Shown in pieces: positions 35,333 to 45,150 of a DNA stretch of 64,000 nt. Under the pieces are notes generated by a model, which did not search any database, had not been told where the DNA came from, and saw nothing but the letters and a program-made list of their open reading frames with translations. Origin of the DNA: Changchengzhania lutea (GTDB lineage: Bacteria; Bacteroidota; Bacteroidia; Flavobacteriales; Flavobacteriaceae). The translations under genes were made by a program, and so were the position numbers. The stretch's first letter is position 1. Every line of letters begins with the position of its first letter. The stretch covers positions 2,324,001-2,388,000 of the forward strand of contig NZ_CP039456.1 of NCBI RefSeq assembly GCF_006974145.1. Direction: 5' to 3'.

Positions 35333-38152
35333 TTAATTTTCCTTACCCCAATTTTTATTTGGATTAGGCCCAAGAACAATCTCTAAATGGCCACCTTTTT
35401 GAAAATCATCGTGTAAAAACCAATACGTGTTTAACACTTTAGTATTCAATGAAGCACTTTGAATATACATGTTTTCGAGTGAATTATTTATCGTAGTAAT
35501 TGTAAACTCTTTGCCTTTATAATACCTGTTATCTAACTCAATTTTTATTTCGTCAAATATAGGACTGGTTAATTCGTATCTAGGCTCTATGGCATTATTT
35601 CCTCTTAAACTAAATAACCCCATAGACATAAGGGCACTCACACCACTCATTTGTCCTTGGTCTTCGTCATGTCCGCCATAACCTTCATCTGGAGTGACAC
35701 CCCCATAAGCTTGTTCATTGACTTTACGTACCCAATATTGAGTAAGCCAAGGTTTACCTGCATGATTAAATACGTGGGCATTTGAACATCCTGGTTGGTT
35801 AGCATAACTAATGTATCCATTGCTATACCCAAAAACAAAATCGTTAGGCTCCGCTTGCTCAAAAGCGTAGTTTAATTTTTCGGCAAGTTTGTCGTTACCT
35901 CCCATAATTTCTGAAAGCTTATCAATATCATGAGATACTTGCCATGTACCTTGCCATGCATTAGATTCTATCCAACCCTCTCCATTTAAAGGATCTGTAT
36001 GCATCCAATTTCCTTTGGCATCTTTTGGGAGTACTAAACCTAATTCCTCATTAAATAATAAAGGCCAAGTTTTAGAACGCCTTAAGAATTCCTTATGATC
36101 TTTTTTCTTATTTAACTTTTTTGCCATTTGTGATAACGACCAATCTTGAAACGCCCATTCTAGTGTCTTACCTGCATTACCAGGACAGTAACCATTATCT
36201 ATATAAAACTGAAGCTCTTCTGGATTATCTCCCATCATACCACCTGGCATATGATTTTGTTTAGTTAGTTTATAAGCATGTTTAGTATCCACTTTAGTCA
36301 TCAAATCCTTCATCATCGTACTAGCAATTAAGTTACTTGCAGGCGTACCTGTCATAATATACGAATAGCCGCCAGCAATAGCCCCCCGAGGTAGTAAACC
36401 GCCATTATCTGCATACTGTACTAATGAGGCTGAAAAATCATCCATAATTTCTGGCCATGCGAGACCCCAAAGTATATTGAGGTTCCATTGCGATAGCCAA
36501 AGCGCATCAAAATTATACATATTGAATTTTGCCTTACCGTTAACCATTGGCAATTTTCTAACTTTTAAATCTACTACCGAAAAGTTATGATAACGATCTG
36601 TAGCTTGTGTATAATCTGGATAATCACCACTTACGTCATTAAGAATATGTCTACCTAATAAAACGTGCCATAAATCTGTATAGAATTTTGTTTGCTGATT
36701 ATCTGAGCCTCCTTTAATTTTTATTTTTGAAAGTTTTTCGTTCCAAATAGCAATGGATTCATTTTTATATTTATTAAAATCCCAATGTATTGCTTCAGTT
36801 TGCATATTTTTTCTAGCATTATCAACAGAAGTATATGAGATGGCTACTTTCATTTGAATTTGGTCTCCAGCTTTTACATCGTATTTTGCCGAAACACCTG
36901 TTGTTGGTGCATTCCAATAACTTTGTGTGATTATTCCTGGAAAAACAATGGAATCACGACGTGTCATTTTCGAGATGCCTTTTAAGGCTGAAATGTTACT
37001 TAACTTTTCTTTTTCATTCCATCCGTCAAAAGACTTAAATGCTTTATCAAATTTTATTACAAAAAATATTTTAACTTTTTCTGGTCCGCCCCAAAATCGT
37101 CCTGCAGAATCAAAAGAACCTTCAAATTCTGTATCGCTTACTTTTTTAACATCTGCATTAATCATGGTCGAATTTCCTAAATAACCGCCCAAATTTGTTA
37201 AAATGTTAGCTTCATCATCCTTGGTATATCTAAAACGATATAATGCTGTTCTTTTTGTACTGGTTAATTCTGTCCAAACGTGATGATCTTTTAAATACAA
37301 ACGCTGATATCCTGGCATTGCAATTTCATCATCGTGACTAAATTCAGATTTCCATGCTTGCGCACCTTTTGATGGATTTATGTCTCCTAAAGTTGGCATA
37401 ATTTGAATTCCAGATAGGCACCAACCATGCACATTCCCAAAACCTAAAACCTCTGTGGAGTTATAATTATAACCACCACCATATTGATTTTTATTTCGTG
37501 TTACTGGTGCAGCAGCCACCATTCCCATTGGTCTTGCTCCTGGTGTAAAAAAGAAATATCTACCTTTAGCTGATTCAATGAATGGATTAACTTTTGAAAC
37601 ATAATCTGTGGTACTTTCTATTGAAGGGAATACTTCAATTTCAGATAAACCCAAATTAAATCCTTCGCCGTCTGTAACTACAAAACGCACCCATTTTACT
37701 TTTCTTTTTGAAAAGCAAATCGCTTTTGGAGCGCCATTATTTGGAATGGTAGTAACAGTAATTTCACTTCCATCGCTAAATTTTAGTTTTCCACCGGCAG
37801 TATGCTCGTTGTAACTTGGACGATCATATAACACGATTTTATTAATGGATTGCGGCGTGTCCCATTCTAATTGTATCCACGGTAATCTAGTCTCTCCCCA
37901 TGCGCGCTTAAAACCCTCACAAGCCCATTCGCCTTGATTATCTATTCTAATAACACCATCATTTACATTATTCGCAGGGAAATTTGATTCTGAAGTAGAA
38001 ACAGTAACTTTTGCTTTTGGAGCAATGTTATGAGGTGTAGCGTTTAATAGTTGAATACTGAATGCTATTATTATAACACTCAATATTCTTTCTATTTTCA
38101 ATTTATTTTTGCTGTTATTTCCTCTATTTAATATTGAATTGGTTTTTACCAT
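35333..38152 (-). CDS. GH92-family glycoside hydrolase (alpha-mannosidase) with F5/8-type carbohydrate-binding domain
   Basis: Residues about 45-175 form a discoidin-like (F5/8 type C) binding domain (PHNIAPKAKVTVSTSESNFP, WIQLEWDTPQSINKIVLYD). From about 185 the GH92 fold follows: VNPFIESAKGRYFFFTPGAR, GFGNVHGWCLSG, then NAGKTLEWAFQDW and GYGGHDEDQGQMSG, containing the conserved catalytic acids. The total of 939 residues is normal for a binding-domain-bearing GH92. Characterised GH92 enzymes are calcium-dependent exo-alpha-mannosidases, mostly 1,2-, 1,3- or 1,4-linked. The signal region is hydrophobic at residues 25-42. It directly follows susD. Confidence 0.9.
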   Translation of the reverse strand: MVKTNSILNRGNNSKNKLKIERILSVIIIAFSIQLLNATPHNIAPKAKVTVSTSESNFPANNVNDGVIRIDNQGEWACEGFKRAWGETRLPWIQLEWDTPQSINKIVLYDRPSYNEHTAGGKLKFSDGSEITVTTIPNNGAPKAICFSKRKVKWVRFVVTDGEGFNLGLSEIEVFPSIESTTDYVSKVNPFIESAKGRYFFFTPGARPMGMVAAAPVTRNKNQYGGGYNYNSTEVLGFGNVHGWCLSGIQIMPTLGDINPSKGAQAWKSEFSHDDEIAMPGYQRLYLKDHHVWTELTSTKRTALYRFRYTKDDEANILTNLGGYLGNSTMINADVKKVSDTEFEGSFDSAGRFWGGPEKVKIFFVIKFDKAFKSFDGWNEKEKLSNISALKGISKMTRRDSIVFPGIITQSYWNAPTTGVSAKYDVKAGDQIQMKVAISYTSVDNARKNMQTEAIHWDFNKYKNESIAIWNEKLSKIKIKGGSDNQQTKFYTDLWHVLLGRHILNDVSGDYPDYTQATDRYHNFSVVDLKVRKLPMVNGKAKFNMYNFDALWLSQWNLNILWGLAWPEIMDDFSASLVQYADNGGLLPRGAIAGGYSYIMTGTPASNLIASTMMKDLMTKVDTKHAYKLTKQNHMPGGMMGDNPEELQFYIDNGYCPGNAGKTLEWAFQDWSLSQMAKKLNKKKDHKEFLRRSKTWPLLFNEELGLVLPKDAKGNWMHTDPLNGEGWIESNAWQGTWQVSHDIDKLSEIMGGNDKLAEKLNYAFEQAEPNDFVFGYSNGYISYANQPGCSNAHVFNHAGKPWLTQYWVRKVNEQAYGGVTPDEGYGGHDEDQGQMSGVSALMSMGLFSLRGNNAIEPRYELTSPIFDEIKIELDNRYYKGKEFTITTINNSLENMYIQSASLNTKVLNTYWFLHDDFQKGGHLEIVLGPNPNKNWGKEN

Positions 38153-38154
38153 TT

Positions 38155-39660
38155 TTAATAGCCCGTATTTTGGTCCAGATTAGGATTTAAATCTCTTTCT
38201 CTTTGTGGTATTGGGAATAAATTATGTTTTGGTTCGGCAACTGGCAAACCTGGTTTTGCACTATTTACTTTTTCGGCAAGTTTACCATAGCGAACTAAAT
38301 CAAACCAACGCTGACCTTCCCAAACAAATTCTTTTCTTCTTTCTAAGAGAATAGCATCTTTAAAATCCTCATAACCCATTGCTGTTAAATCTGGCAATGC
38401 TCCTGCATCCATTCTAGATCTGGCTCTTACTCTATTAATAGCATCTAAAGCTGGCTGTGTAGATCCATTGTTAATTTCATTTAAAGCCTCTGCATACATT
38501 AAAAGTACATCCGCGTATCGAATAAGTTGTAAATCGTTTGCAGTACCATTTACATCGAACTCATTTACTTGATCCCAGTATTTAACAACTCTAGGTCCTC
38601 CAAAATCAATAGTTTCTCCATTAATAATATCTTCTGTCATAAAAGTTACTTCCTTTCTACGATCGTTATCATCAAAAGCATTATATAAGTTAAGTGTTGG
38701 CTGCTCTCTTCCACCAGCATTTGGACGACCACCATAAACACTTGGTAATGTTCTAAAAACTAAATGACCTCCTTCCCATAAGGTTGAAAACACTTCAGAT
38801 CCTTCGAAAAAACTAATTGCAAATAACACTTCCTTACCATTGTTATTTGGGATTAGAAATACGTCGCCAAAATCATCCCAAAGATCGAATTGACCACCAG
38901 ATTGTATTCCAATTTCTTCTAACTTCGTTTTTGCTAATTGATAATTTTCGCTTCCTCCTTGTTGTAATGCTGCTTTTGCGATATATGCTTTTGCAGAATA
39001 GGATGTTGGTCGTCCATTATCTACTCCTACTTGTGCATCTGGTAATGATGTTTCTGCAATCGTAAAATCTAAGAAAATTTGTGTGTATACATCTGCTTTT
39101 GTACTTCTTGGCAAATAGGCACTTGATTCAAAGGTTGTTGTTGGTTCCAATTGTAAAGGGACTTCTCCAAAAAAACGAACCAACTCAAAATACAATAAAC
39201 CTCTCATAAAATGGGCTTCACCTAAAAGAGCATCTTTTATATCATCATTCATATCGATATTTGGAATATTTAAAATCGCCAAATTAGCAGCGTTTATTCC
39301 CAAATAGATATTAGACCACATTTGCAGAACGATTGCATTATCCGGACCATGAGCCATAACAGAAATTTGATTAAACCCATCGCCTAAATTTAAACTTGTT
39401 ACTCCTTCGTCTGAAGCTAGTGCATTAACAGTCCAATAATTAGTAAAGTAAATGCCATTGGCATTTAGAGCTCCATCAAAAGTAGCACCTAAATGTCCAT
39501 AAATACCATTAATTGCAAGTCTTGCATCTTCTTCTGTTTGATAGAAAGTATCTTCTGTAAAAAATGTTTTTACCTTTTCATCTAAAAGACTTTCACAACC
39601 CCATACTAGCGTTATGGCTACTAGAGGTAAAATCATTTTTTTTAAATTATATATTTTCAT
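38155..39660 (-). CDS. SusD/RagB-family glycan-binding outer-membrane lipoprotein
   Basis: SusD-like: lipobox in LVAITLVWGCESLLDE, the early FFTEDTFYQTEEDARLAING segment, TPR-like helices, and the conserved C-terminal LIRYADVLLMYAEALNEIN and RRKEFVWEGQRWFDLVRYG motifs. It has 501 residues. It forms the lid of the SusC channel and binds oligosaccharides for import. It begins 17 bp after the SusC stop and is co-transcribed with it. Confidence 0.96.
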   Translation of the reverse strand: MKIYNLKKMILPLVAITLVWGCESLLDEKVKTFFTEDTFYQTEEDARLAINGIYGHLGATFDGALNANGIYFTNYWTVNALASDEGVTSLNLGDGFNQISVMAHGPDNAIVLQMWSNIYLGINAANLAILNIPNIDMNDDIKDALLGEAHFMRGLLYFELVRFFGEVPLQLEPTTTFESSAYLPRSTKADVYTQIFLDFTIAETSLPDAQVGVDNGRPTSYSAKAYIAKAALQQGGSENYQLAKTKLEEIGIQSGGQFDLWDDFGDVFLIPNNNGKEVLFAISFFEGSEVFSTLWEGGHLVFRTLPSVYGGRPNAGGREQPTLNLYNAFDDNDRRKEVTFMTEDIINGETIDFGGPRVVKYWDQVNEFDVNGTANDLQLIRYADVLLMYAEALNEINNGSTQPALDAINRVRARSRMDAGALPDLTAMGYEDFKDAILLERRKEFVWEGQRWFDLVRYGKLAEKVNSAKPGLPVAEPKHNLFPIPQRERDLNPNLDQNTGY

Positions 39661-39677
39661 AATACAAAGATTTTTTA

Positions 39678-42600
39678 TTAAAAGTTTACATTAAAACCTA
39701 ACAAGTAAGATTTAGATAAAGGGTAACCTCCAAAATCAGCTCCTGCGCTTAACGCGTTGTTTTGCCCTCCCCAACTTACCTCTGGATCGACTCCAGTGTA
39801 ATTTGTGAAATTATATAGGTTCTTACCCGTTACATAAACTTTTACTTTGTTTATTTTAAGCTTAGATAAAAATTGAGATGAGATTGTATAAGCCAACGTC
39901 ACCGACTTTAATCTCAAATAAGATCCGTCCTCAATATAAATATCTGAAAATCTATTTGTTCTAACACCAGTACTAGCTCTTGTATATGTATTGCTTGGAT
40001 TTGTTGGCGTCCACCTGTTTGAAAACGCCTCTAATAACACATTGTTCCTTCCGTTTAAATCTTCTAAATTAACTCTGTTAAAATTAGCAATTTCGTTACC
40101 TGCAACTCCCTGCATGAATATGTTAAGATCGAATCCTTTCCAACTGAAGTTATTGTTAAATCCGAAAGTATATTCAGGAATTGGATTACCAATGAATTTT
40201 CTATCATTTTCAGCATCTAAAACTCCATCTCCGTTTAAATCTTTATATTTTCTTTCCCCCGGAATTACAACACCTCCATCTGTAGCAAATAATGGTGTGT
40301 TTGCAGGTGTATCCTCTAATTGCATAATACCATCTGAAACATATCCGTAAAATGCTCCTATTTCTCCACCTTCGACCAATTTCTGCCAACCAGTTATGCC
40401 AAGTATATTTCCTCCTGTGGGAATATCGTCTAGACCGCCTAAGTCTAAAATTTCATTTTTGTTGTATGCTGCGGTAATATTTGTATCCCATTTGAAATTT
40501 TCGGTATTAATATTACTTGTATTTATTGCCAACTCAACGCCTTGGTTTCTTACGCTACCAGCATTAACGATTGTAGTAATTGACCCAGTTTGTGAAGGAA
40601 TCTGTAGCCCCAATAAAAGGTCGTTGGTATCTTTACGATAAACATCGGCAGTAATGTTTATATTATCATTAAGAAGTCTTACATCTATACCAGCATTAAA
40701 TTGCTCAGTTCTTTCCCATTTTAAATCTGTGTTAGCGGGAGAGATAGGGTAAATCCCTACTGCTAAATTGTCATTAAAATAACCATATGTCGTTCCGAAT
40801 CTAGATTGAGCTGAATAAGCAGGAATAGTTTCATTACCAATGACACCATAACCCAATCTGAATTTTAGATAAACATTGGAATTTTTCATAAAATCTTCAT
40901 CTGATACATTCCAAGCGAAAGCTGCTGCTGGAAAAAAACCAAATTTATTTCCTGGACCAAATTTAGACGACCCATCGATCCTTCCTGTCAAGGTAAAAAT
41001 ATATTTGTCTTTAAACGCGTAATTTACACGTCCAAAGTAAGACAGTAATCGTGATTCGATTAAACTTGTTCCTGCTCCTTGGCTTTCACTATCATTAAGG
41101 CTATTTCCACCAAAGTTTTCTGTAAAGAAATCTTGACCTAATGCATTTAACTCTTCTGATTTAAAATCCTGAATTGAAGTACCAACTAATGCATTTACGC
41201 TATGGATGTCATTATATGTATTTATATAATTTAAAGTAGCTTCTGCCAATAGGTTATTAGAGACTCTTTTAGCCTCTGAACCAAATGCGGATCCTTCGTT
41301 ACCGAAATCTAATGCTGCTGTTCTAAACAATGATTCTTCTTGAATATTAAAATCTGCACCTAGATTTCCTTTCAATGTTAATTTTGGCACTAACTCCCAT
41401 TTAATTGAAAGGTTTTCTAGAAGCCTTGTAGCTCTACCACGGCTATCTAATAATTTTTGATAAGCTACTGGGCTTGCAAAATTTTCAATTTGTTCATTAG
41501 TATTGCTAATTTCATTTATAAAATCGCCATTATCATCCACCCTAAAATTTCCTTTAGTATATTTTCCTTCAGAATCGAAAACCGGTAATAAAGGGTTAAA
41601 TAGATAAGCACCGGTGACCGCACTACTAACTCCTAAACCTCCATCTGTATTTGTCCTGGCTGTATTATAGTCGCTTCTGTTAACACTAAATGAATTTTCA
41701 ATACTTAATTTTTCCGAAGCTTTAAAATCCAAATTCACTCTTAAGTTATAACGTTTAAAATTGGTTTCTATAATAGTCCCTTCTTGATCCATATACGATG
41801 TAGAAATAGCATACCTTACATTATCATTCCCCCCTTTAATTGAAAGGTCATGATTTTTTATAACTGCTGTTCTGAAAATTTCATCTTGCCAATCTGTTCC
41901 ATTTCCAAAACCATTTGGGTCTGTATATCGCCTTGGTTGCCCACCATTGTATTCAGCTTCGTTCACATAATAAGCAAATTGAGAGCCATTCAAAACATCT
42001 AATTTTTTTGCCACTTCATTAAACGATACATAGGTATCATAATTAATTTGTGCCTTACCATTTACACCTCTTTTTGTTGTAATGATAATAACTCCGTTAG
42101 CCCCTCTCGATCCGTAAATCGCAGTAGCTGATGCATCTTTTAGTACATCAATAGATTGGATATCTGATGGACTTAATGTTGATAGAGCATTTAAATTAGG
42201 CCCTTCTGCTACGCTTCCTACTGAAACTACATCACTATTATTATCTACTGGGAATCCATCGATGACATATAATGGCTCATTTCCAGCATTAATTGAACTA
42301 CTACCTCTAATTCTTATAGAAGTTGCAGCACCAGGTTGTCCAGAGGTTTGAGTTAGTAATAAGCCCGATACTCTACCTTGCATAAACTCATCTGCTGTAG
42401 TAGCTTTAACGGCCTCTATATCGACAGCTTTTATGGAAGAAACAGATCCAGTTAAATCTTTTCTTTTGGAACTGCCGTAGCCAATAAGCACAATTTCATC
42501 TAATCTCGATATGTCTTCTACTAATTGTACATCTATGGTAGTTTTAGACCCAACTGCAATTTCTTGATTTTGATAGCCTTGATAAGTAAACACTAAAATA

Positions 42601-42809
42601 TCTGCGCTACTTGATACATTAATTGTATATCTTCCATCAAAGTCAGTTGTAGTACCTACATTTCCATTTTTAAAAAAAATATTTGTTCCAGGTAACGGTT
42701 GCCCATCTCCCTTCGCAGTTACTGTGCCAGAAACCTGCGTTTGTGCAAATGTCCATACATTGCACAGCAATGCAAATAATATGGAAACACTTATTGTTTT
42801 TAGTTTCAT
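39678..42809 (-). CDS. SusC/RagA-family TonB-dependent outer-membrane transporter
   Basis: The 1043-residue protein has a signal peptide, an N-terminal carboxypeptidase-D regulatory-like domain (VSGTVTAKGDGQPLPGTNIF), the TonB box region LDEIVLIGYGSSKRKDLTG, the plug domain with IDVLKDASATAIYGSRGANG, and a 22-strand barrel to the end. It imports oligosaccharides in partnership with SusD, powered by TonB. In this locus the DUF4961 and DUF5004 genes precede it, whereas accessory surface glycan-binding proteins usually follow SusD; the order is unusual. Confidence 0.97.
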   Translation of the reverse strand: MKLKTISVSILFALLCNVWTFAQTQVSGTVTAKGDGQPLPGTNIFFKNGNVGTTTDFDGRYTINVSSSADILVFTYQGYQNQEIAVGSKTTIDVQLVEDISRLDEIVLIGYGSSKRKDLTGSVSSIKAVDIEAVKATTADEFMQGRVSGLLLTQTSGQPGAATSIRIRGSSSINAGNEPLYVIDGFPVDNNSDVVSVGSVAEGPNLNALSTLSPSDIQSIDVLKDASATAIYGSRGANGVIIITTKRGVNGKAQINYDTYVSFNEVAKKLDVLNGSQFAYYVNEAEYNGGQPRRYTDPNGFGNGTDWQDEIFRTAVIKNHDLSIKGGNDNVRYAISTSYMDQEGTIIETNFKRYNLRVNLDFKASEKLSIENSFSVNRSDYNTARTNTDGGLGVSSAVTGAYLFNPLLPVFDSEGKYTKGNFRVDDNGDFINEISNTNEQIENFASPVAYQKLLDSRGRATRLLENLSIKWELVPKLTLKGNLGADFNIQEESLFRTAALDFGNEGSAFGSEAKRVSNNLLAEATLNYINTYNDIHSVNALVGTSIQDFKSEELNALGQDFFTENFGGNSLNDSESQGAGTSLIESRLLSYFGRVNYAFKDKYIFTLTGRIDGSSKFGPGNKFGFFPAAAFAWNVSDEDFMKNSNVYLKFRLGYGVIGNETIPAYSAQSRFGTTYGYFNDNLAVGIYPISPANTDLKWERTEQFNAGIDVRLLNDNINITADVYRKDTNDLLLGLQIPSQTGSITTIVNAGSVRNQGVELAINTSNINTENFKWDTNITAAYNKNEILDLGGLDDIPTGGNILGITGWQKLVEGGEIGAFYGYVSDGIMQLEDTPANTPLFATDGGVVIPGERKYKDLNGDGVLDAENDRKFIGNPIPEYTFGFNNNFSWKGFDLNIFMQGVAGNEIANFNRVNLEDLNGRNNVLLEAFSNRWTPTNPSNTYTRASTGVRTNRFSDIYIEDGSYLRLKSVTLAYTISSQFLSKLKINKVKVYVTGKNLYNFTNYTGVDPEVSWGGQNNALSAGADFGGYPLSKSYLLGFNVNF

Positions 42810-42828
42810 AAAGTTGGTTTTTTGATTG

Positions 42829-43770
42829 TTATTCGCAATTATCTGTTAGTAGGAAATCTTCATTTGTATTTGGATCTTGAATTACTATATCCCCCGCAGT
42901 ATTTCTAAATGTAAACGACATGTCTGTAATCACTGCACTTGGAGATACACTAAAAAATGAATTAGGCCATATAGTTATATCCCATAAGTCATTACCAAGA
43001 TTAGCCATTGTATTGATAGCGGCTGTTCCACAATTCTCTACCGCAACCCCATCAACCATAGCTTTACCACAAAAATAAACTTGGCTTGCACCAAACAAAC
43101 CAGTATCTCCTTTTGATGCATCAAAATTTATTTTTATAATATCTTTTACCGTAAACGAGATTGGTTCGTATGTTACTGGGTAAGGCAGTGGCCCACAAAG
43201 ATCGATAAGCGGATTTGCACCTCCAGAAACTTCCATGCATGGTGTAAAGAAAGATCCTATATCTCCAGCGGACACATACCCTGATGCTGCTGCAGCGTAA
43301 CCAAGTTGTGTGTTTATATTTTCATTTCCGACGGTTAATGTTAATTGAACTTGTCCAGAAAACCCAACCCCGTTAACTCCAGTTACTTGTTCATTAGAAA
43401 CAAATGCCACCCATTCAACTTCTCCATAATTTTCTCCAATTCCTAAAACAGCTTCAAAAGTATCGGCATGAGTTCCAGTATCTAGACTAAAGGTTCCGTT
43501 ACCATTATCTGAAGTAAATGTAGCACTAGCGTTTGATGCTACATTCCAAGATACAGGAACTAACACACCAAATACAACATTATGAGAGGCGTCTTCTGCT
43601 GGGGCGACATTAACATCAACGGTAATGCTTATAGTTTCGCCTACAGTAGCCGATGTTGGCTGGTTAACACTAGGTATTGTAACACACATGGTAACCAGTA
43701 GCAAAAACCCAAACAAAAGTATAATTGACAAAAATCTGTATTTTGTTATTTTTTTAAATATATTTTTCAT
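42829..43770 (-). CDS. DUF4961-family lipoprotein
   Basis: A 313-residue protein with a signal anchor and Cys near residue 29 (FLLLVTMCVTIPS). An Ig-like beta segment follows (QPTSATVGETISITVDVNV), and the rest is strand-rich with the repeated Gly-Asn turns of DUF4961 proteins, including the C-terminal IIKINFDASKGDTGLFGA segment. The family occurs near SusC/D genes in Bacteroidota and presumably binds glycan at the surface. No catalytic motif is visible. It sits 11 bp after the DUF5004 gene and 19 bp upstream of susC. Confidence 0.72.
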   Translation of the reverse strand: MKNIFKKITKYRFLSIILLFGFLLLVTMCVTIPSVNQPTSATVGETISITVDVNVAPAEDASHNVVFGVLVPVSWNVASNASATFTSDNGNGTFSLDTGTHADTFEAVLGIGENYGEVEWVAFVSNEQVTGVNGVGFSGQVQLTLTVGNENINTQLGYAAAASGYVSAGDIGSFFTPCMEVSGGANPLIDLCGPLPYPVTYEPISFTVKDIIKINFDASKGDTGLFGASQVYFCGKAMVDGVAVENCGTAAINTMANLGNDLWDITIWPNSFFSVSPSAVITDMSFTFRNTAGDIVIQDPNTNEDFLLTDNCE

Positions 43771-43781
43771 TTTGATTTCGT

Positions 43782-44234
43782 TTAGTTCTTTTTAAATGAA
43801 TATACATATGTATTATCGGCACATCCTAACTGAAATTGCACTTTTAAACTATTTCCTTTTGATAAAAGTGGTATTTCAGCTAAACTAACTTCAACCATAT
43901 TTCCTCCTCCATCCGTGAAATTTAACTTTGTAGGGTATGTTAAATCATCAAAAGTCCATGAGCCACTAGAAAAATCTATTCCAAAAGGAATACTTGTGTG
44001 TGGTATTGAAAAAGTAGATGGGTTAACACCATCATAATTCAGATCTAATGAAAACGATTGAAAATTTAATCTATTTGTAATATCTAAACCATTTTGAGTA
44101 ACATTATCAATTATCCAACTGCCATTAATATCGACATTGAATTCTATAAATCCATCAGGATTTAATCTTATATCATCTTCACAACTTGAAAATACAAGTG
44201 AGAGACAACAAATCAGTATAAAAATTTTCTTCAT
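43782..44234 (-). CDS. DUF5004-family lipoprotein
   Basis: This 150-residue lipoprotein (leader LICCLSLVFSSCEDD) has a lipocalin-like single domain: VDINGSWIIDNVTQNGLDIT at its start and GNSLKVQFQLGCADNTYVYS at its end. This matches DUF5004 as found beside DUF4961 and DUF5005-type genes. It is the first gene of the SusC/D operon. A sequence resembling the GntR-linked motif lies at 44241-44262, 7 bp upstream of the start codon. Confidence 0.7.
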   Translation of the reverse strand: MKKIFILICCLSLVFSSCEDDIRLNPDGFIEFNVDINGSWIIDNVTQNGLDITNRLNFQSFSLDLNYDGVNPSTFSIPHTSIPFGIDFSSGSWTFDDLTYPTKLNFTDGGGNMVEVSLAEIPLLSKGNSLKVQFQLGCADNTYVYSFKKN

Positions 44235-44240
44235 AGTATG

Positions 44241-44262
44241 TAAATGTTTATATGTTTATACA
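44241..44262 (-). promoter_or_regulatory. Candidate GntR-regulator operator upstream of the SusC/D operon
   Basis: On the minus strand the sequence is TGTATAAACATATAAACATTTA, with a tandem (A)AACATAT(A)AACATTT core, directly upstream of the DUF5004 start. The core ACATATAAACA recurs at the GntR gene start (45076-45090) and, as ACATATGAACA, upstream of propeller D (48591-48616). Binding is inferred. Confidence 0.45.
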
Positions 44263-44324
44263 TAGTATAACATGGTTCTAAAAAAATATTGATTAATTCG
44301 CGATAATATTATGGTATATAAAAG

Positions 44325-45080
44325 TTACCTTCTAAGCTCAACTGAATAAATAAATTTCTCAGCCTTATAATATCCTATATTATATTCAAGAGCTGATTTC
44401 CCTCTATCAAATACAACGCGTTCACGTTTCAATACTGGATCACCTATTTTAATATTTAACTTTTTAGAAAGTTTTTCATTTGCTATAATCGCAGTAATCT
44501 CCTCTTTAGACATGTCTGCATAATAACCACACTCATTTTCAATAAGGTCGTATAGAGGAATAGAGTAATCGTAACTTTTTTTCAGCAAAACTTTGGGGTG
44601 GAAATAAGAAATAAAATAGACTTTAGATTCATCTTTAACCCCCCTAACACGAGAGAGTCTATACACCTTAGAATCTAAATCGATTCCTAATTTATTGCTT
44701 ACATTTTTATCGGCCTTTACTTTTTTCAAATTAAACTCATAATTAACTAAAGTCTTACCTTGCTCCAACATTTCTTTACTAAAGCTAGACCAGCTATCAA
44801 GCTTGGTAACAACCATGTCTTTATTTACACGTGTACCAATTCCTTTTTTTCTAATAATTAGGTTTTTTTCAGACAATCTATTACTTGCTTGCCTTATAGT
44901 GCTTCTTGAAACACCGAGTGTATTTGCAAGTGAAACTTCTTTGGGGAGCAGTTTGCCATCAACATAATCTGGCAATTTTATAATGTCCATTAACAATTCT
45001 TCAACTTGAATATGCAAAGGAATAACACTATCGTGATTAACCTTTTTTAGTAAGTCTTGAATGTTGCTATGTCCATACAT
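44325..45080 (-). CDS. GntR-family transcriptional regulator with UTRA ligand-binding domain
   Basis: The winged helix-turn-helix is at the N-terminus (IPLHIQVEELLMDIIK, then EVSLANTLGVSRSTIRQAS), followed by a wing (KGIGTRVNK) and a UTRA domain (LGIDLDSKVYRLSRVRGV, SKKLNIKIGDPVLKRERVVF). This HutC-type architecture senses small sugars or sugar phosphates. An upstream ATG at 45137 would add a hydrophobic stretch unlike the family, so the ATG at 45080 is preferred. Located within the PUL between propeller C and the SusC/D operon, it is the likely local regulator. Confidence 0.85.
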   Translation of the reverse strand: MYGHSNIQDLLKKVNHDSVIPLHIQVEELLMDIIKLPDYVDGKLLPKEVSLANTLGVSRSTIRQASNRLSEKNLIIRKKGIGTRVNKDMVVTKLDSWSSFSKEMLEQGKTLVNYEFNLKKVKADKNVSNKLGIDLDSKVYRLSRVRGVKDESKVYFISYFHPKVLLKKSYDYSIPLYDLIENECGYYADMSKEEITAIIANEKLSKKLNIKIGDPVLKRERVVFDRGKSALEYNIGYYKAEKFIYSVELRR

Positions 45081-45090
45081 ATAAACAAAT
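45076..45090 (+). promoter_or_regulatory. Candidate GntR-linked motif at the regulator's own start
   Basis: The sequence TACATATAAACAAAT overlaps the likely start codon of the GntR gene and matches the core at 44241-44262. It could serve autoregulation. The evidence is similarity only. Confidence 0.35.
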
Positions 45091-45150
45091 ATAATAAAAC
45101 ATATGGATATTACAAACCATCCGAGTTTATTTTTCAATCAAATCAATGAC

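Noticed and set aside
45081-45137. Membrane-anchored version of the GntR regulator starting at 45137
   Set aside because: The extra hydrophobic residues are unlike HutC-type regulators and overlap a candidate operator; the ATG at 45080 fits better.
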